Assembly (NCBI GenBank): GCA_002716585.1
Contig: PBBL01000047.1
Span: forward strand, 1-64,000
DNA: 64,000 nt
Origin: Myxococcales bacterium
GTDB taxonomy: Bacteria; Myxococcota_A; Bradymonadia; Bradymonadales; GCA-2716585
Reading direction: 5' to 3'
The translations under genes were made by a program, and so were the position numbers. Positions 61,727 to 64,000 of this stretch are shown piece by piece. A model generated the notes under the pieces. It saw only the letters and a program-made list of their open reading frames with translations, did no database searches and had not been told where the DNA came from. Each line of letters opens with the position of its first letter. The stretch's first letter is position 1.

Positions 61727-63940
61727 ATGAACAGTTCAGCCACCACAGCAGCCCGCGCGTGGCTCGCGCTGGGGTTCGTGCTGCTCTGCGGGGTGGGGTG
61801 CGGTGGCGAGGACACCAACGTCTCGCAGGGCGCCGTGGACAGCGACACCGGAGCGGACACCGGGGTGGCCGCTGACACGGCGACACCCGACACGCAGACC
61901 TCTCCAGCCGAAGACACGAGCGTCGCGCCGGACCTGCCGGTCATCGAAGAGGACACGGGCGCGACCGCGGACACCCGCGACCCGGAGACGTGTGGCCTGG
62001 AGGACGGGCTGGCGCCCAACCAGGACGCCGCTGACGCCCACGAGGCAGGCACCGACTTTCTTCAGGAGGGGCTCTACGTCTGCCCTGGCACGAGCGACTG
62101 GTTCAGCTTCGAGGCGACCGCCGGGCAGACGATCTTCGTCTACGCGGAGTTCGAGGCTGAGTTCGGCGATCTGGATCTCTACCTCTACCGCGCCGGTCAG
62201 GCCCGCGACCGTGAGAGCGCGCTCGCCGACTCCACTTCGCCGAACCAGTCCGAGTTCATCACCTTTGAGGTGGAGGAGGATGGCACCTACCTCGTCGAGA
62301 TGACCAGCTTTGAGTTCGCCCAGAACCAGTACAGCATATTCATCAAGGTCGCCTGCGACGGCGACGCGGACTGCCCCGAGGGTCGCTCCTGCTTCCTGCG
62401 CGGCGGTTACTGCAACGGCGCTCAGGAGATCTCCTGTGGGATCGACGAGGGGTACGAGCCGAACGAGTCGATCTCACAGGCCACCGAGATCGACTTGACG
62501 ACCAGCGACAACCAGCTGCTCGTCGATCTGTCGATCTGCCCTGATGATACAGATTATTATGCGATCAACCTGGGCGAGCCCTCCTCGTTGGAGATCACGC
62601 TCACGGGGGACGAGGTGGATCTGTTCCTCTTTGACGTGGACGGTCAGTTCATCGCCAACGCGTCGGAGCCGGTGGACGGTGAGCGGGTGTTGATGGCGCG
62701 GTTCCTGGATCTGGGGACCTACATCGTCCTGGTGGATCAACTCGAGGAGGCCGAGCCGACGACCTACTCGATGCGCCTCACGCGCTTCGATGAGCTGTGC
62801 GAGAGCGATCTGGACTGCGTCGGGGTCAGCGGTCGTGAGTTCTGCGACGACGCGGGGGCCTGTGAGGGGATCGCCGGAGATGGGCGCCAGGGGTTGGGCG
62901 AGCCGTGCGACGACGACTCGGACTGCGATGAGCTGGCCGCCGGGTGTTACGAGGGGACGCAGGGCTCGGGGGACAACCTCTGCACGGTGCTGTGTGAGGA
63001 GGACCGGGACTGCGCCGCGGGGTTGGGGGAGGACTCCTACTGCCTGGAGATCGATCGGTTCCGGGGGACGTCGATCTGCGTCAACCCGTGCGAGGATGAC
63101 TTCGACTGCTCCTTCTCCTTCTTCTGTGGTGAGCTGGGTCGGTGTGAGTCGCGCGCCTGTGCGCTCGACGGAGACTGTCGCCCGACGGACGCCTGCGTTC
63201 ACAGCGACGAGACGCAGCGCGGGGCGTTGTGCCTCGATTACGACACCTACCAGTCTCACACGTGTGGGGTCGGTGAGGCGCCGGACGATGGCCAGAACGG
63301 GTCGTCGGGTCGGGCGGCGCTGTTGGAGCTGTCGGACGGAGAGGCTGAGTACGCGGGCTTGATGAGCTGCCCTGATGACGAGGACTGGTACGTGGTGGAG
63401 CTGACCGAGGACAGCCAGCTGTTGGGTGTCAGCTTGTCGTTCACGTCCGGGGCCGACATGGACATCTACCTGTACGATGGGTCGGGCCGCCTCGTGGACC
63501 AGAGCATCACATCGGACGAGAACCCGGAAGAGGTGAGCGGTCGCTATCTGGCGGCAGGTCGCTATTTCCTGCGGGTCAACCATTTTCCAACAAACGAAGG
63601 ACCTCAGGAGACGACCTACAGCCTCAACTTGATCGGAGAGGTGGAAGACTGTCGAGATGACGCGTCTGTCTGCAATGGCACGAGCCCGCTTCGTATTGAG
63701 TGCTCCGATGAAGCGGGCGCTTGCCTCAACTTCGAGGGGAACGGCGCTGTTGAGCTTGGAGGTGTTTGCGACAGCAGCGATGATTGTGTGGAATCCGCAG
63801 ACTTCTGCTGGGTGTTCCAGGGAGGTGGGGTAAATAATATCTGCACGCATTTCTGCAACAGAGGGTCGGAGTGTGCTGACGTGCCTGACACGGAGTGTGT
63901 GCAGATTCAGCGGGGGATCGGCGCGTGCCTGAGCCCGTGA
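61727..63940 (+). CDS. Lipoprotein with three pre-peptidase C-terminal (PPC) domains and cysteine-rich segment
   Basis: The 737-residue lipoprotein has signal peptide lipobox CGVGC and a Thr/Asp-rich linker (25-85). The first PPC-type domain (DWFSFEATAGQTIFVYAEF...GDLDLYLY) occupies about 95-205. A second lies near 230-355 (DDTDYYAINLGEPSSLEITL...VDLFLFD) and a third near 510-640 (DEDWYVVELTEDSQ...ADMDIYLYDGSG). A Cys-rich segment between the second and third, plus one at the C-terminus, carries the DxDC type motif. PPC domains are typical of secreted peptidases, but no catalytic domain is present. GGAGCC precedes ATG. Confidence 0.85.
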   Translation: MNSSATTAARAWLALGFVLLCGVGCGGEDTNVSQGAVDSDTGADTGVAADTATPDTQTSPAEDTSVAPDLPVIEEDTGATADTRDPETCGLEDGLAPNQDAADAHEAGTDFLQEGLYVCPGTSDWFSFEATAGQTIFVYAEFEAEFGDLDLYLYRAGQARDRESALADSTSPNQSEFITFEVEEDGTYLVEMTSFEFAQNQYSIFIKVACDGDADCPEGRSCFLRGGYCNGAQEISCGIDEGYEPNESISQATEIDLTTSDNQLLVDLSICPDDTDYYAINLGEPSSLEITLTGDEVDLFLFDVDGQFIANASEPVDGERVLMARFLDLGTYIVLVDQLEEAEPTTYSMRLTRFDELCESDLDCVGVSGREFCDDAGACEGIAGDGRQGLGEPCDDDSDCDELAAGCYEGTQGSGDNLCTVLCEEDRDCAAGLGEDSYCLEIDRFRGTSICVNPCEDDFDCSFSFFCGELGRCESRACALDGDCRPTDACVHSDETQRGALCLDYDTYQSHTCGVGEAPDDGQNGSSGRAALLELSDGEAEYAGLMSCPDDEDWYVVELTEDSQLLGVSLSFTSGADMDIYLYDGSGRLVDQSITSDENPEEVSGRYLAAGRYFLRVNHFPTNEGPQETTYSLNLIGEVEDCRDDASVCNGTSPLRIECSDEAGACLNFEGNGAVELGGVCDSSDDCVESADFCWVFQGGGVNNICTHFCNRGSECADVPDTECVQIQRGIGACLSP

Positions 63941-63968
63941 CGGTGTGTTGAGATGAGGAGACGGGTTG

Positions 63969-63985
63969 CGCCTGTGGTGCAGGCG
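63969..63985 (+). terminator. Possible hairpin after the PPC lipoprotein gene
   Basis: CGCCTG-TGGTG-CAGGCG (6-bp stem, 5-nt loop), 29 bp past the stop. No U-tract; low confidence. Confidence 0.3.
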
Positions 63986-64000
63986 TGACTAAGACAGTGG

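Overview
The window is GC-rich DNA with strong G/C third-position bias. Almost every long open frame has an equally long antisense shadow. The gene content points to a Gram-negative, predatory or social deltaproteobacterial-type organism, most likely Myxococcota or Bradymonadales (inference). The reasons are about twelve Sec/SPII lipoproteins with Asp/Thr-rich or Thr-Gly-Gly linkers, thrombospondin-3 and FG-GAP repeats, cysteine-rich 'DxDCxxGxxC' repeats, pre-peptidase C-terminal domains, a Hanks-type kinase and a MYXO-CTERM-like tail on a metalloprotease. I saw no rRNA, tRNA, CRISPR array, insertion sequence or prophage, and nothing that looks recently acquired apart from a possible orphan phage-spike gene.

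Layout. 1-3.9 kb (minus): purH (cut by the window edge) downstream of pyruvate carboxylase. 4.1-11.4 kb: a single-CxxCH lipoprotein (plus) converges, through a long nested palindrome, on a three-gene minus operon. That operon holds two large related lipoproteins whose C-terminal halves look like two-barrel BPI/LBP (TULIP) lipid-binding proteins, followed by a pentaheme cytochrome. 11.6-16.4 kb: a DUF697-like membrane protein (minus), then an NDH-2, agmatine deiminase and N-carbamoylputrescine amidase run (plus; agmatine to putrescine). 16.4-18.3 kb (minus): a methyltransferase and a lone gp5/VgrG-type spike. 18.6-25.5 kb: a surface-polysaccharide region with a UDP-GlcNAc dehydrogenase, an epimerase and an asparagine-synthetase homologue lacking both catalytic signatures (plus), facing a minus operon of a small Pro-rich protein, a GNAT protein and a polysaccharide deacetylase.

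25.6-32.1 kb (plus): a Ser/Thr kinase followed by a compact run of GNAT, two lipoproteins, ATP-grasp, HAD and a lipoprotein. 32.1-39.4 kb: HMG-CoA lyase (minus), a DUF971 protein (plus), a degenerate PlsX homologue with an unknown partner, an FG-GAP/TSP3 lipoprotein and RtcB (all minus). 39.6-49.8 kb: a GT2 glycosyltransferase plus a left-handed beta-helix protein (minus), a site-2-type protease (plus), a CARDB lipoprotein (minus), a pilin-like protein and a five-gene set of small membrane proteins resembling the YqjD/YqjE group (plus), a cysteine-rich lipoprotein (minus) and a GNAT protein (plus). 50.0-64.0 kb: ftsK and an anchored Pro-rich protein (plus), overlapping at its 3' end a matrixin-like protease operon (minus), an NrdG-like radical SAM protein, an LPP20-like lipoprotein, another lipoprotein (plus), proB (plus), a zinc-ribbon protein (minus) and a three-PPC lipoprotein (plus).

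Housekeeping functions (purine, pyruvate carboxylation, proline, polyamine, chromosome translocation, RNA repair) are interleaved with envelope and secreted functions. Tight 1-4 bp ATGA/GTGA overlaps define most operons. Convergent gene pairs are often separated by very stable GC-rich hairpins that mostly lack U-tracts. Functions are assigned by reading motifs only; no database search was run.
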